Shown in pieces: positions 1-5,469 of a stretch of DNA of 5,497 nt. Positions within the stretch are counted from its first letter, which is position 1. Each line of letters begins with the position of its first letter. The notes under the pieces were generated by a model. The model saw only the letters and a program-made list of their open reading frames with translations, searched no databases and had not been told where the DNA came from. The DNA is from Candidatus Bathyarchaeota archaeon (GTDB lineage Archaea; Thermoproteota; Bathyarchaeia; Bathyarchaeales; Bathycorpusculaceae): NCBI GenBank assembly GCA_030673805.1, contig DAOVIH010000068.1:1-5497 (forward strand). Reading direction: 5' to 3'. The position numbers were made by a program, and so were the translations under genes.

Positions 1-187
1 CCCCTTTTATTTGGGAACGACCGACGCATGGGCCGGATAGATGAAAGGGAAATCCAGCTGCTAGAAACAAAAAAGGGCAAAATCTGATATCCGTTAAATG
101 GCTCTGAAAATGGCTTGGAAATATCGGGCAAATACACGTTATAGACGTAGATGTTCTTCAGCCGAAAATGTTCTCGTCCGCAAATGT
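1..187. other. Downstream region of nfnB, no gene recognised
   Basis: This stretch follows the nfnB stop codon. I read both strands and found no frame with a plausible start, ribosome binding site and recognisable protein. On the minus strand an ATG at 29-27 opens a frame that runs off the window edge after nine codons. It could be the beginning of a further minus-strand gene, but nothing in so few residues supports that. Confidence 0.5.
66..85 (-). terminator. Possible poly-T terminator of the nfnAB operon
   Basis: Read on the minus strand, this site is a run of four T, then GCCC, then six T (TTTTGCCCTTTTTT), about 105-120 nt beyond the nfnB stop. Archaeal RNA polymerase commonly terminates at oligo-T tracts without a stable hairpin, and I see no strong stem here. 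The call rests on base composition and position only. Confidence 0.35.
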
Positions 188-1621
188 TCAGAGGGTTTTC
201 GTGGTCCTGCTACGCTTAAGATACTCATTGATACTCTGAGCGGCTTTTTTACCAGCTCCCATAGCACTAATAATTGTGGCTTCCCCGGTTGTAACGTCGC
301 CGCCAGCGTATACTCTTTCTACGCTAGTCCTTCCTGAATTTTTTTCAACCTGAATTATACCATTTTTCGTTGTTCTTAGGCCTTTTGTAGTGTTTTGGAT
401 TATGGGATTAGGCGTTCGTCCTATTGCAACAATTACAGTATCAACGGACATCACTTCTTCTGAACCCTCAATTGTGATGGGCCGACGTCTTCCTGACTCA
501 TCTAGCGCCCCCAGTCTTGTGGTGACATATTCCATTCCAGTCAGTCGCCCTTGTTTGTCTCCTAAGAATCTGGTGGGGCTAGCTTGGAATTTGCATGTTA
601 AGCCTTCTTCTTCGGCATTTGTTATCTCCTCCAATCTTGCAGGCATCTCCTCCCTTGATCTTCTATAGAATAAGCAGACTTGTTCAGCTCCGACTCTCAA
701 TGCACTCCTTGCGGAGTCTATAGCCACGTTTCCACCTCCCACGACAACAACTTGTTTGCCGACTTTTACTGGTGTCGAATATTCTGGAAAACGGTAGGAT
801 TTCATAAGGTTAATTCTGATTAAGAATTCGTTAGCTGAATAGATCCCGGACAAGTTTTCCCCTGGAATTCCCAAGAACCTGGGTAGCCCAGCTCCTGTTC
901 CAACAAAAACCGCGTCAAAACCTCGTCTAAGCAGTTCGTTGATTGTATACAATCTACCTATCAGAACATCGGTTCGAAAAATGACCCCTAACCTTTTGAT
1001 GTATTCAACCTCAGCTTGAACGATTTTTTTGGGTAGCCTGAATTCTGGAATGCCATACGCCAAGACACCGCCGATCTTATGAAGGGCTTCAAAAACGACC
1101 ACCTTGTGACCGATTTTAGCTAATTCAGCCGCGACTGTTAACCCACTTGGGCCAGCTCCTACGACAGCCACTCTTCTCTCTGAACTAGGCGGAATGGAAG
1201 GATTATTTCCATTTTGAATTTCAAGGTCAGCCAAAAATCTTTCTAGCCCTCCAATCGACACTGGCTCGCCATTCTTTCCTCTCACGCAAAACCTTTGACA
1301 TTGAACCTCTTGGGGGCAGACTCTCCCACAGATGGCTGGCAAACTATTCTTTTCTCTAACTTTTCGATTGGCTTCATCGTACTTTTCTTCTGTAATGAGC
1401 CTTATGAAGGCTGGAATATCGATTCCCACCGGGCATCCTTTCACGCATTCAGGGGTGGGACAATTTAAGCATCTTGAGGCTTCAGCTAGGGCTTGTTCTT
1501 TGGTGTACCCAAGGGCAACCTGTAAAAAATTTTGAACGCGCTCCTTTGGATCTTGTTTGGCCATGGGAACACACCGCTTTTGGTTCTTTGAAACGTACTT
1601 TCTATGTCGTGTTCCCACCAA
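188..1621 (-). CDS. nfnB: NfnB/GltA-type NADPH oxidoreductase large subunit (glutamate synthase small chain-like)
   Basis: Flavoprotein of the GltD/GltA/SudA/NfnL family, usually named NADPH-dependent glutamate synthase. With an adjacent small subunit it is more likely the NADP-binding large subunit of an NfnAB (NADH-dependent reduced ferredoxin:NADP+ oxidoreductase) or SudAB-like cytoplasmic complex. Numbered from TTG at 1621 (477 aa, normal family length), two N-terminal cysteine groups for [4Fe-4S] clusters lie at C51, C54, C59, C63 and C98, C102, C108, C112. The latter group contains CPQE, whose Glu is at the position known as a cluster ligand in NfnL. An FAD-binding GAGPSG is at 155-160, the NADP-site GGGNVA at 295-300, and the closing FAD motif GGDVTTGEATI at 440-450. 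I chose TTG 1621 because GGAGG lies 9 nt upstream and family homology (RxxPM..QDPxER) starts before the ATG at 1564. Whether the enzyme bifurcates electrons, makes glutamate or reduces sulfur cannot be settled from sequence. The symbol gltA is also used for this family. Confidence 0.94.
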   Translation of the reverse strand: MVGTRHRKYVSKNQKRCVPMAKQDPKERVQNFLQVALGYTKEQALAEASRCLNCPTPECVKGCPVGIDIPAFIRLITEEKYDEANRKVREKNSLPAICGRVCPQEVQCQRFCVRGKNGEPVSIGGLERFLADLEIQNGNNPSIPPSSERRVAVVGAGPSGLTVAAELAKIGHKVVVFEALHKIGGVLAYGIPEFRLPKKIVQAEVEYIKRLGVIFRTDVLIGRLYTINELLRRGFDAVFVGTGAGLPRFLGIPGENLSGIYSANEFLIRINLMKSYRFPEYSTPVKVGKQVVVVGGGNVAIDSARSALRVGAEQVCLFYRRSREEMPARLEEITNAEEEGLTCKFQASPTRFLGDKQGRLTGMEYVTTRLGALDESGRRRPITIEGSEEVMSVDTVIVAIGRTPNPIIQNTTKGLRTTKNGIIQVEKNSGRTSVERVYAGGDVTTGEATIISAMGAGKKAAQSINEYLKRSRTTKTL

Positions 1622-1629
1622 TTGTTTCT

Positions 1630-1635
1630 CCCTCC
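1630..1635 (-). promoter_or_regulatory. Shine-Dalgarno of nfnB
   Basis: The 17-nt gap between the nfnA stop (TAA, 1641-1639) and TTG 1621 contains GGAGGG on the minus strand. GGAGG ends 9 nt before the TTG and 12 nt before the following in-frame GTG (1618). No comparable sequence precedes the more obvious ATG at 1564. This site therefore decides the start and adds 19 residues before that Met. Confidence 0.8.
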
Positions 1636-1638
1636 ATC

Positions 1639-2463
1639 TTATTGTGGGTGTCCAGTGCAAGCTTTTCTCCTTTCTTCTTGCAGATAAGTTTTCATCCGAT
1701 GATTTAATTCATCAAAATCAACTTCATGTGCGTCAAATTCTGGACCGTCAACGCAGGCAAACTTAGTCTTGCCCCCTACCGATACGCGACAGGTTCCGCA
1801 CATACCCATTCCATCTACCATTATTGGGTTGAGACTAACTATGGTTCTGATACCGTGAGGACGAGTTACGTCTGAAACTGCCTTCATCATTAAGGGTGGA
1901 CCTATCGCATAGACAATTCTGAAACGGCAGCCTCTTTCAATAAGCATATTTAGAACTTGACTGACAAACCCTTTGGTTCCTTTGGAGCCATCATCAGTAG
2001 AGACGTATAATTCGTCAGAAGCCTCTTTCATTTCATCCTCTAGAATGATTAGGTTTTTCGTTTTAGCTCCAATAATAGCGGTGATGTGGACTCCAATCTC
2101 TTTCAAAGCTTTGGCAATCGGAAAGACTGCGGCTGTTCCAACACCTCCTCCGACAACTACAACTGCTCCGTGTTTCTCAATGCTACTGGGATTTCCTAAT
2201 GGCCCAGCGATGTTCAACACTTCATCTCCCACTTTGAGACTACCTAGTTTTCTTGTTGAGAACCCAACTTCTTTGAAGACTATGGTGACTGTTCCACTTG
2301 TGTTATCCCAACGAAAGAGCGTTAGTGGAATTCTTTCATCCCTCTCACCCACTCTTATTATGACGAATTGGCCTGGTTTTGCTTTGGCTGCGATTCTTGG
2401 AGCAAAAATCTTGATCAGTTTTACTTGGCGGGCTAGTTGTTGTTTTTGCAGAATCCTGTGTAC
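1639..2463 (-). CDS. nfnA: NfnA-type ferredoxin:NADP+ oxidoreductase small subunit (FAD/NAD-binding, [2Fe-2S]); start unresolved
   Basis: Small subunit of an NfnAB / SudAB-like complex, in the same fold family as PyrK. It would bind FAD, NAD(H) and a [2Fe-2S] cluster and pass electrons to NfnB. Numbered from the codon at 2463 (274 aa, usual family length), PGQF is at 30-33 and the flavin-binding RIPLT at 44-48. The nucleotide-binding GGGVGTAA is at 105-112. A C-terminal CGTC...C cluster motif has C222, C225 and C237, with D217 as candidate fourth ligand. The start is a problem: from the upstream stop (2514-2512) to GTG at 2352 (residue 38) there is no in-frame ATG, GTG or TTG. Starting at 2352 would remove PGQF and the first barrel strands. 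Family alignment places the initiator at about 2463-2461, where the codon is GTA. The end given here marks where coding homology begins, not a proven start. It is the first gene of the operon and nfnB follows after 17 nt. Confidence 0.88.
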   Translation of the reverse strand, partial: VHRILQKQQLARQVKLIKIFAPRIAAKAKPGQFVIIRVGERDERIPLTLFRWDNTSGTVTIVFKEVGFSTRKLGSLKVGDEVLNIAGPLGNPSSIEKHGAVVVVGGGVGTAAVFPIAKALKEIGVHITAIIGAKTKNLIILEDEMKEASDELYVSTDDGSKGTKGFVSQVLNMLIERGCRFRIVYAIGPPLMMKAVSDVTRPHGIRTIVSLNPIMVDGMGMCGTCRVSVGGKTKFACVDGPEFDAHEVDFDELNHRMKTYLQEERRKACTGHPQ

Positions 2464-2514
2464 TTTTGTAGGACCAAATATTTGTTGAGTGATTGATTCA
2501 TTTTTTGGCGTTTA

Positions 2515-2784
2515 CTACACATCCAGAGAGATATTATCCAAAAAATAACGATGTTATGACACATAAAAACATTTTTGTAGATAATGCACCAAACCAATGA
2601 ACGCTTTCTATCAAAGTTAGGCTTCAACCCAAAATTTTCAATGAAAATCCATAGCAATACTTCCGTTTATTAGGATCATCAGATTGGAATTAGTTTCTCT
2701 TACAAGCGAAGACTATTCTTCAACCGGAACTTAAGTCAGCCCCACAAAAGGATTTATCAAAAAGAGCTAATAAAATAGGTTCAT
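2515..2784. promoter_or_regulatory. Divergent intergenic region between nfnA and the treT fragment
   Basis: This AT-rich region should hold promoters for both directions. For nfnA on the minus strand, two T-rich TATA-like stretches are visible, TTTTTATG at 2569-2562 and TTATTTTT at 2548-2541; neither can be preferred by eye. A short minus-strand frame runs through the region, but its residues resemble no family and it overlaps the nfnA 5' end. I see no RNA gene or strong hairpin. Confidence 0.5.
2747..2759 (+). promoter_or_regulatory. Candidate BRE/TATA box for the treT fragment
   Basis: A purine-rich AAAAGG (BRE-like) is followed directly by ATTTATCA, which resembles an archaeal TATA box. 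Its centre is about 28-30 nt before the ATG at 2785. This spacing would place transcription initiation at or a few bases before the ATG, so the message would be leaderless or nearly so. A weak AGGT lies 4 nt before the ATG (2777-2780). The call is based on spacing and consensus only. Confidence 0.4.
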
Positions 2785-3162
2785 ATGGACACTCTGAATG
2801 ACTATCGGCGAGTTGTTGGAGAAGAGGAGGTTGACGCTATTTGCTCAAAGGCCGAAAAGCTTAGCCAAAAACACATTCTGGCCATCAATTCCCCCTATCA
2901 AGGTGGCGGAGTTGCAGAGATCCTCAACAGCTTAGTGGTTCTCTTTGGTCGAGTAGGCATAGATTTCGGATGGAGAATCCTCCATGGAACACCAGATTTC
3001 TTCACAGTAACCAAGAAATTCCACAATGCACTTCAAGGAAAAAGAATTAACGGCAATTACATTTCCAAAACGCTTCGTAATGTTATTAAGAGTGACTCGA
3101 GCCAAAACAATCAACCCAGAGACCTGTATTACAATAATAATAGCCTATCAGAAAACCTTTAA
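2785..3162 (+). pseudogene. treT: N-terminal fragment of TreT-like trehalose synthase (GT4 family), truncated
   Basis: The first ~85 residues match the start of TreT, the trehalose glycosyltransferring synthase that joins nucleotide-activated glucose to glucose. Visible matches are LxDYRxxxG near residues 4-12, the glycine loop GGGVAEIL at 40-47, and FFxVTKxFHNALQG at 72-85. The family is about 400 residues with two Rossmann domains (GT-B). Here the resemblance stops at about residue 88 (nt ~3048). The remaining ~37 residues are Asn/Ser-rich and unlike the family, and the frame ends at 3162. I find no conserved downstream TreT segments (the HDPQP, WRCHID or EGFGLTVxEA regions) in any plus frame before 3434. 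The fragment has no sugar-nucleotide-binding C-terminal domain and should be inactive. It still has an intact start and a possible promoter, so the loss may be recent, or the join may be an assembly artefact. Confidence 0.75.
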
Positions 3163-3434
3163 CACTTTCTTTTCTTCCCCCAATCTCTTAGTAATGGTCC
3201 TGCTCTAGAATTAGCAACTTCCTTCTTCTTGAAAAACCTACAACGCCAAAAACTGGTCTAGTATTAACATGGATGTAGCTGAAGTGGTTTATTATGGTGA
3301 GTCCCTTTCAGATGTGCCAATTTGGGAAACCTCCAAGACATTATACTTCTTAATTATTTGGAACGACACTAATATGAAGATGAACGAATTCGGAGGTCAA
3401 ATGAAGTCACCCTAAAGCTGATTCATGCGTTTAG
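3163..3434. other. Non-coding or decayed sequence between the treT fragment and the phosphoribosyltransferases
   Basis: No complete gene is visible. All three plus frames are broken by stops. A 32-codon open stretch at 3163-3258 in the treT frame reads protein-like but matches nothing I recognise. The next part holds the HAD-like remnant listed separately. The promoter of the phosphoribosyltransferase pair must lie here or inside its first codons. TTATAC at 3341-3346 is TATA-like but about 90 nt before the ATG at 3435. Confidence 0.5.
3269..3415 (+). pseudogene. Short ORF, possible HAD-phosphatase remnant
   Basis: This is a 48-codon frame starting ATG and ending TAA. Residues 2-17 include EVVYYGESLSDVP, which resembles the C-terminal motif of HAD-superfamily phosphatases, usually xVVYxGDSxxDV, with the first Asp replaced by Glu. 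The frame stays open for 12 more codons upstream of the ATG. The rest (hydrophobic, then Met/Asn-rich) matches nothing I know, and there is no ribosome binding site. It could be a degraded gene piece, a real small protein or chance. Confidence 0.25.
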
Positions 3435-4169
3435 ATGGCAATCCTAAAACCAAACAACTTTCTTATTTTAGGTGAGTTAAGATTAAGCTTGTTTGCTAAC
3501 AAAGTTGAAGCTGGAAAGCAACTGGCAAATGCACTATCAAGTTTTGTAGAAATCCATGATCTAATAGTGTTGGCTATCCCTAGGGGAGGCGTGGTAGTAG
3601 GTTATGAGGTTGCCCATGCCCTCAAAGCGCCCCTAGACATTGTCATCCCCAGAAAGATTGGGGCCCCAAATCAGCCCGAATTAGCTATCGGAGCCGTAGG
3701 TCAAGACGGAACCATCATCCTAAACCAAAGAATTGTCAGGCAACTAGGAATCTCAAGAACCTACATTGAAGAAGAAAGCAGACGACAACAAATAGAGATT
3801 AAACGTAGGCTAAACAAATACCGTGGCGAAACCTTATTTCCCAATTTGGAAGGCAGAAGAGTGATAGTGGTGGACGATGGGGTGGCGACCGGGGCTACCC
3901 TAAGAGCGGCTTTAGCCTTCGTTAGAAAACAAAGAGTGAATCAACTGATTGTTGCCTTACCAGTTGGGCCACCATCTACAATATGGAAACTTGAGAAAGA
4001 GGCCGATCAAGTCATATGCCTCTTAACTCCAGACCAATTCTTCGCTATCGGACAGTTCTACAAGGATTTTAGGCAGACTCCTGATGAAGAAGTAATCCGT
4101 CTTTTGGAGCGCAACAGAAAGGAGCTGAATCAATTTTCTTTGGGATCATGTTATGAAAGACGTGATTGA
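3435..4169 (+). CDS. Phosphoribosyltransferase family protein (COG1926-like), canonical copy
   Basis: Type I phosphoribosyltransferase-fold protein of the COG1926 group. It would bind PRPP in the cytoplasm; the acceptor substrate is unknown. In the 244 residues, the first-loop motif PRGG is at 49-52 and PRKIGAP at 72-78. The acidic PRPP-binding loop VIVVDDGVATGAT is at 143-155 and matches the consensus fully. A conserved-looking tail (FxAIGQFYxDF...DEEV) is near 203-220. The start is uncertain. ATG 3435 has no ribosome binding site and directly follows an out-of-frame TAG. An in-frame TTG at 3489 (residue 19) lies closer to where family homology begins (FxNKVEAGKQLA), with AGGTGA at 3470-3475, but 13 nt away. 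The gene overlaps the downstream paralogue by 17 nt, so the two are very probably co-transcribed and perhaps co-assembled. Confidence 0.9.
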   Translation: MAILKPNNFLILGELRLSLFANKVEAGKQLANALSSFVEIHDLIVLAIPRGGVVVGYEVAHALKAPLDIVIPRKIGAPNQPELAIGAVGQDGTIILNQRIVRQLGISRTYIEEESRRQQIEIKRRLNKYRGETLFPNLEGRRVIVVDDGVATGATLRAALAFVRKQRVNQLIVALPVGPPSTIWKLEKEADQVICLLTPDQFFAIGQFYKDFRQTPDEEVIRLLERNRKELNQFSLGSCYERRD

Positions 4170-4839
4170 TGAACCCGTATTCAGAAACAAAGTACGGGTT
4201 TTTAGGGATCGGTCTCATGCAGGTCAGCTTCTAGCTCAAAAACTGGCAGGTCATAGGGGGCAGAAGGATACTTTGGTGTTGGCCGTTCCTGCCGGAGGAG
4301 TGGAGGTGGCGGTTATAGTCGCCACCAAATTGATGCTTCCTTTAGATTTAGCTATAACAAGAAAAATCCATGTGCCCTGGAACAGAGAAGCAGGTTTTGG
4401 GGCAATCTCTTGGGATGGTCAGGTTTTCTTGAATGAAGAGTTAGTGCAAAGGCTCAACTTGTCAGCTCAAACCATTCAGGAATGCATAGACAATGAGAAA
4501 AGAACGATAGCTCAACGGGTTAAACTCTTCCGGGCGAATCAGCCTTTTCCTGACCTAAAAGACAAAGCGGTTTTAGTTGTTGATGATGGATTAGCTTCAG
4601 GTTTTTCAATGTTAGCTACTGTCAGAGCCCTAAAAAAACTGATGACAAAGCAGATTGTTGTGGTGGTTCCCACCGCACCCCCAAGTGCAATCAACCTTTT
4701 GTTGCCATATGTGGAGCAGATTGTATGCTTGAACATTCGAGTCTTTCCCACTTTTGCTGTAGCTGATGCATACCAAAACTGGTATGACTTATCAGATCAG
4801 GACGTGCTCAACCTCTTGAAACAACATAACAAGGCCTAA
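4153..4839 (+). CDS. Phosphoribosyltransferase family protein (COG1926-like), diverged second copy
   Basis: Paralogue of the preceding gene, 228 aa, same fold and layout: FRDRSHAGQLLA at 17-28, TRKIHVP at 69-75, PRPP loop LVVDDGLASGFSM at 141-153, and an aromatic-rich tail (FPTFAVADAYQNWYDLSDQDV) near 198-218. Two differences from the first copy stand out. The PRGG loop reads PAGG (46-49), so the Arg is lost, and the loop after the acidic pair reads ASGFS instead of ATGAT. The acidic DDG is kept, so PRPP binding remains possible, but catalysis may differ. In the type I fold these loops contact pyrophosphate and the 5-phosphate. Tandem position suggests a heterodimer or a regulatory partner, which is inference. 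ATG 4153 lies within the last codons of the upstream gene and has only a weak GGGAT before it, so translation may depend on coupling. Confidence 0.88.
   Translation: MKDVIDEPVFRNKVRVFRDRSHAGQLLAQKLAGHRGQKDTLVLAVPAGGVEVAVIVATKLMLPLDLAITRKIHVPWNREAGFGAISWDGQVFLNEELVQRLNLSAQTIQECIDNEKRTIAQRVKLFRANQPFPDLKDKAVLVVDDGLASGFSMLATVRALKKLMTKQIVVVVPTAPPSAINLLLPYVEQIVCLNIRVFPTFAVADAYQNWYDLSDQDVLNLLKQHNKA
4171..4203 (+). terminator. Hairpin with T tail inside the start of the second phosphoribosyltransferase gene
   Basis: AACCCGTA (4172-4179) and TACGGGTT (4193-4200) are perfect inverted repeats. G-U pairs at both ends could extend the stem to 10 bp, closing a loop of about 11 nt. Five T (4199-4203) run from the right arm. 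The stem begins one base after the first gene's stop (4167-4169) and lies in codons 7-17 of the second gene. The shape is that of an intrinsic terminator or attenuator, or a translational block between the paralogues. No function is proven. Confidence 0.45.
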
Positions 4840-4909
4840 GACACAATGACTGAGAAGAGGATGAGAGATTGCACTTCACTGAAGAGTTTTTGAAATGTAT
4901 CCTTTAGCG
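4840..4909. other. Convergent intergenic region with weak termination signal
   Basis: The 70 bp between the plus-strand phosphoribosyltransferase gene and the minus-strand PEBP fragment carry no gene. A run of five T at 4887-4891 on the plus strand is the only candidate oligo-T terminator for the upstream pair. No clear hairpin and no minus-strand T tract are seen. Confidence 0.35.
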
Positions 4910-5239
4910 TTATCTTTTGTAAAGCCCTAGAAGCTCTCCACTATCAAGAATATGTCTTGACATGGCTTCTTCCAGATCCTTCTTTCTTGGGTGCACCGGC
5001 AAAGAAAGCTCAGTATCCAAAGCGTAAACCTCAAAGAAGTATCGATGACTTACAGAGGGGGGACAGGACCCTCCATAAAAATGCTTTCTAAAATCGTTTA
5101 ATCCTTCAATCCCGACATCCGTTCTTTCATGCATCTTTTCGGTTGGAACTATGTTCCAGACCACCCAATGGTTAAAGTTTCCCATGGGAGCATCCGGATC
5201 ATCAACAATAATGGCCAAACTCTTGGTTTTTTCTGGCAA
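4910..5239 (-). pseudogene. YbhB/YbcL family PEBP (Raf kinase inhibitor-like) protein, 5' truncated
   Basis: Phosphatidylethanolamine-binding-protein fold. Prokaryotic members are small soluble proteins of uncertain role. The 109 residues from TTG 5239 contain DDPDAP (13-18), HWVVWNI (24-30), NDF (48-50), GGSCPP (56-61), HRYFF (65-69) and VYALD (71-75). These are the core ligand-pocket motifs, and the C-terminus is complete. Family members are about 150 residues and begin with a further ~40 residues (the segment with CDGxxxSPPLxW). Here the frame continues upstream for only about nine more codons to a stop at 5269-5267, and those residues keep at most a faint trace of that segment. TTG 5239 is only the first possible start inside the family core, with no ribosome binding site. 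The missing part would form several strands of the fold, so the product is probably non-functional unless the join is an assembly error. It lies next to another broken gene (surface-protein tail). Confidence 0.82.
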
Positions 5240-5257
5240 GACAACAAATCGAGCTGA

Positions 5258-5437
5258 GGGTTCACGTCAACTCCAGCACCAACGTCAACTCCAGCACCAA
5301 CACCCGCACCAAGCCCACTACCCAGCCCTGAACCAGGCGAGCCAACAGCACTAATCAACATGTACCTAATAGCAGCAGCAGTAGCAGCAATAGCAGTAAT
5401 CGTAGTAGCAGCAATCTTCCTGCGCAAAAGAAAATAA
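5258..5437 (+). pseudogene. C-terminal tail of a membrane-anchored surface protein, N-terminal part missing
   Basis: This is an open plus frame without a usable start, ending TAA 5435-5437. From about 5267 it encodes a Ser/Thr/Pro/Ala-rich linker (STPAPT twice, then PAPSPLPSPEPGEP). A hydrophobic helix of about 24 residues follows (LINMYLIAAAVAAIAVIVVAAIFL is its span, 5351-5422), then a basic RKRK end. This pattern is typical of the wall-spanning linker and C-terminal membrane anchor of archaeal extracellular proteins. The large extracellular domain expected upstream is absent; the frame meets a TGA at 5255-5257, beyond which the DNA belongs to the oppositely oriented PEBP gene. The original protein cannot be identified from the anchor. 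Codons are strongly GCA/GTA/CCA biased, which makes the region low-complexity. Confidence 0.75.
5265..5300 (+). repeat. Two perfect tandem copies of an 18-bp repeat
   Basis: The unit cgtcaactccagcaccaa occurs at 5265-5282 and again at 5283-5300 without a mismatch. It encodes the STPAPT hexapeptide of the surface-protein linker. The first copy starts at or within a few bases of the point where PEBP coding homology ends, so the repeat marks the join. Confidence 0.95.
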
Positions 5438-5449
5438 GCTAAAAACAAA

Positions 5450-5469
5450 TTTTCCCTTCTCCTTTTTTT
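5450..5469 (+). terminator. Pyrimidine/T-rich terminator after the surface-protein tail
   Basis: TTTT, then CCCTTCTCC, then seven T lie 13-32 nt after the TAA at 5435-5437. This is a common form of archaeal poly-T terminator. The last 28 bases of the window show no recognisable gene. Confidence 0.5.

Noticed and set aside
98..668. Plus-strand frames opposite nfnB (98-337 and 390-668)
   Set aside because: They lie antisense to or at the end of a strongly conserved gene and show no motif of their own.
1973..2488. 171-residue plus-strand frame opposite nfnA
   Set aside because: It is a long open frame produced by nfnA codon use on the other strand. The minus strand carries all recognisable cofactor motifs.
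2433..2657. 74-residue minus-strand frame upstream of nfnA
   Set aside because: Its residues resemble no family, it ends by overlapping the nfnA 5' coding region, and it has no ribosome binding site. Only its internal ATG at 2501 matters, as a possible frameshifted nfnA start.
2932..3208. Short frames at 2932-3114 (minus) and 3026-3208 (plus)
   Set aside because: Both overlap the TreT fragment in other frames and have no family resemblance. I also checked the plus frame for a frameshifted TreT continuation and saw none of its conserved segments.
4539..4751. 70-residue minus-strand frame inside the second phosphoribosyltransferase
   Set aside because: It is antisense to the conserved PRPP loop region and carries no motif.
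5265..5300. Possible CRISPR-like repeats
   Set aside because: There are only two directly abutting 18-bp copies with no spacers, and they encode a Pro/Thr linker.
5151..5354. 67-residue plus-strand frame with Gln/His repeats
   Set aside because: It is a shifted frame of the tandem repeat, running antisense through PEBP. The frame giving linker, membrane helix and RKRK is clearly the real one.
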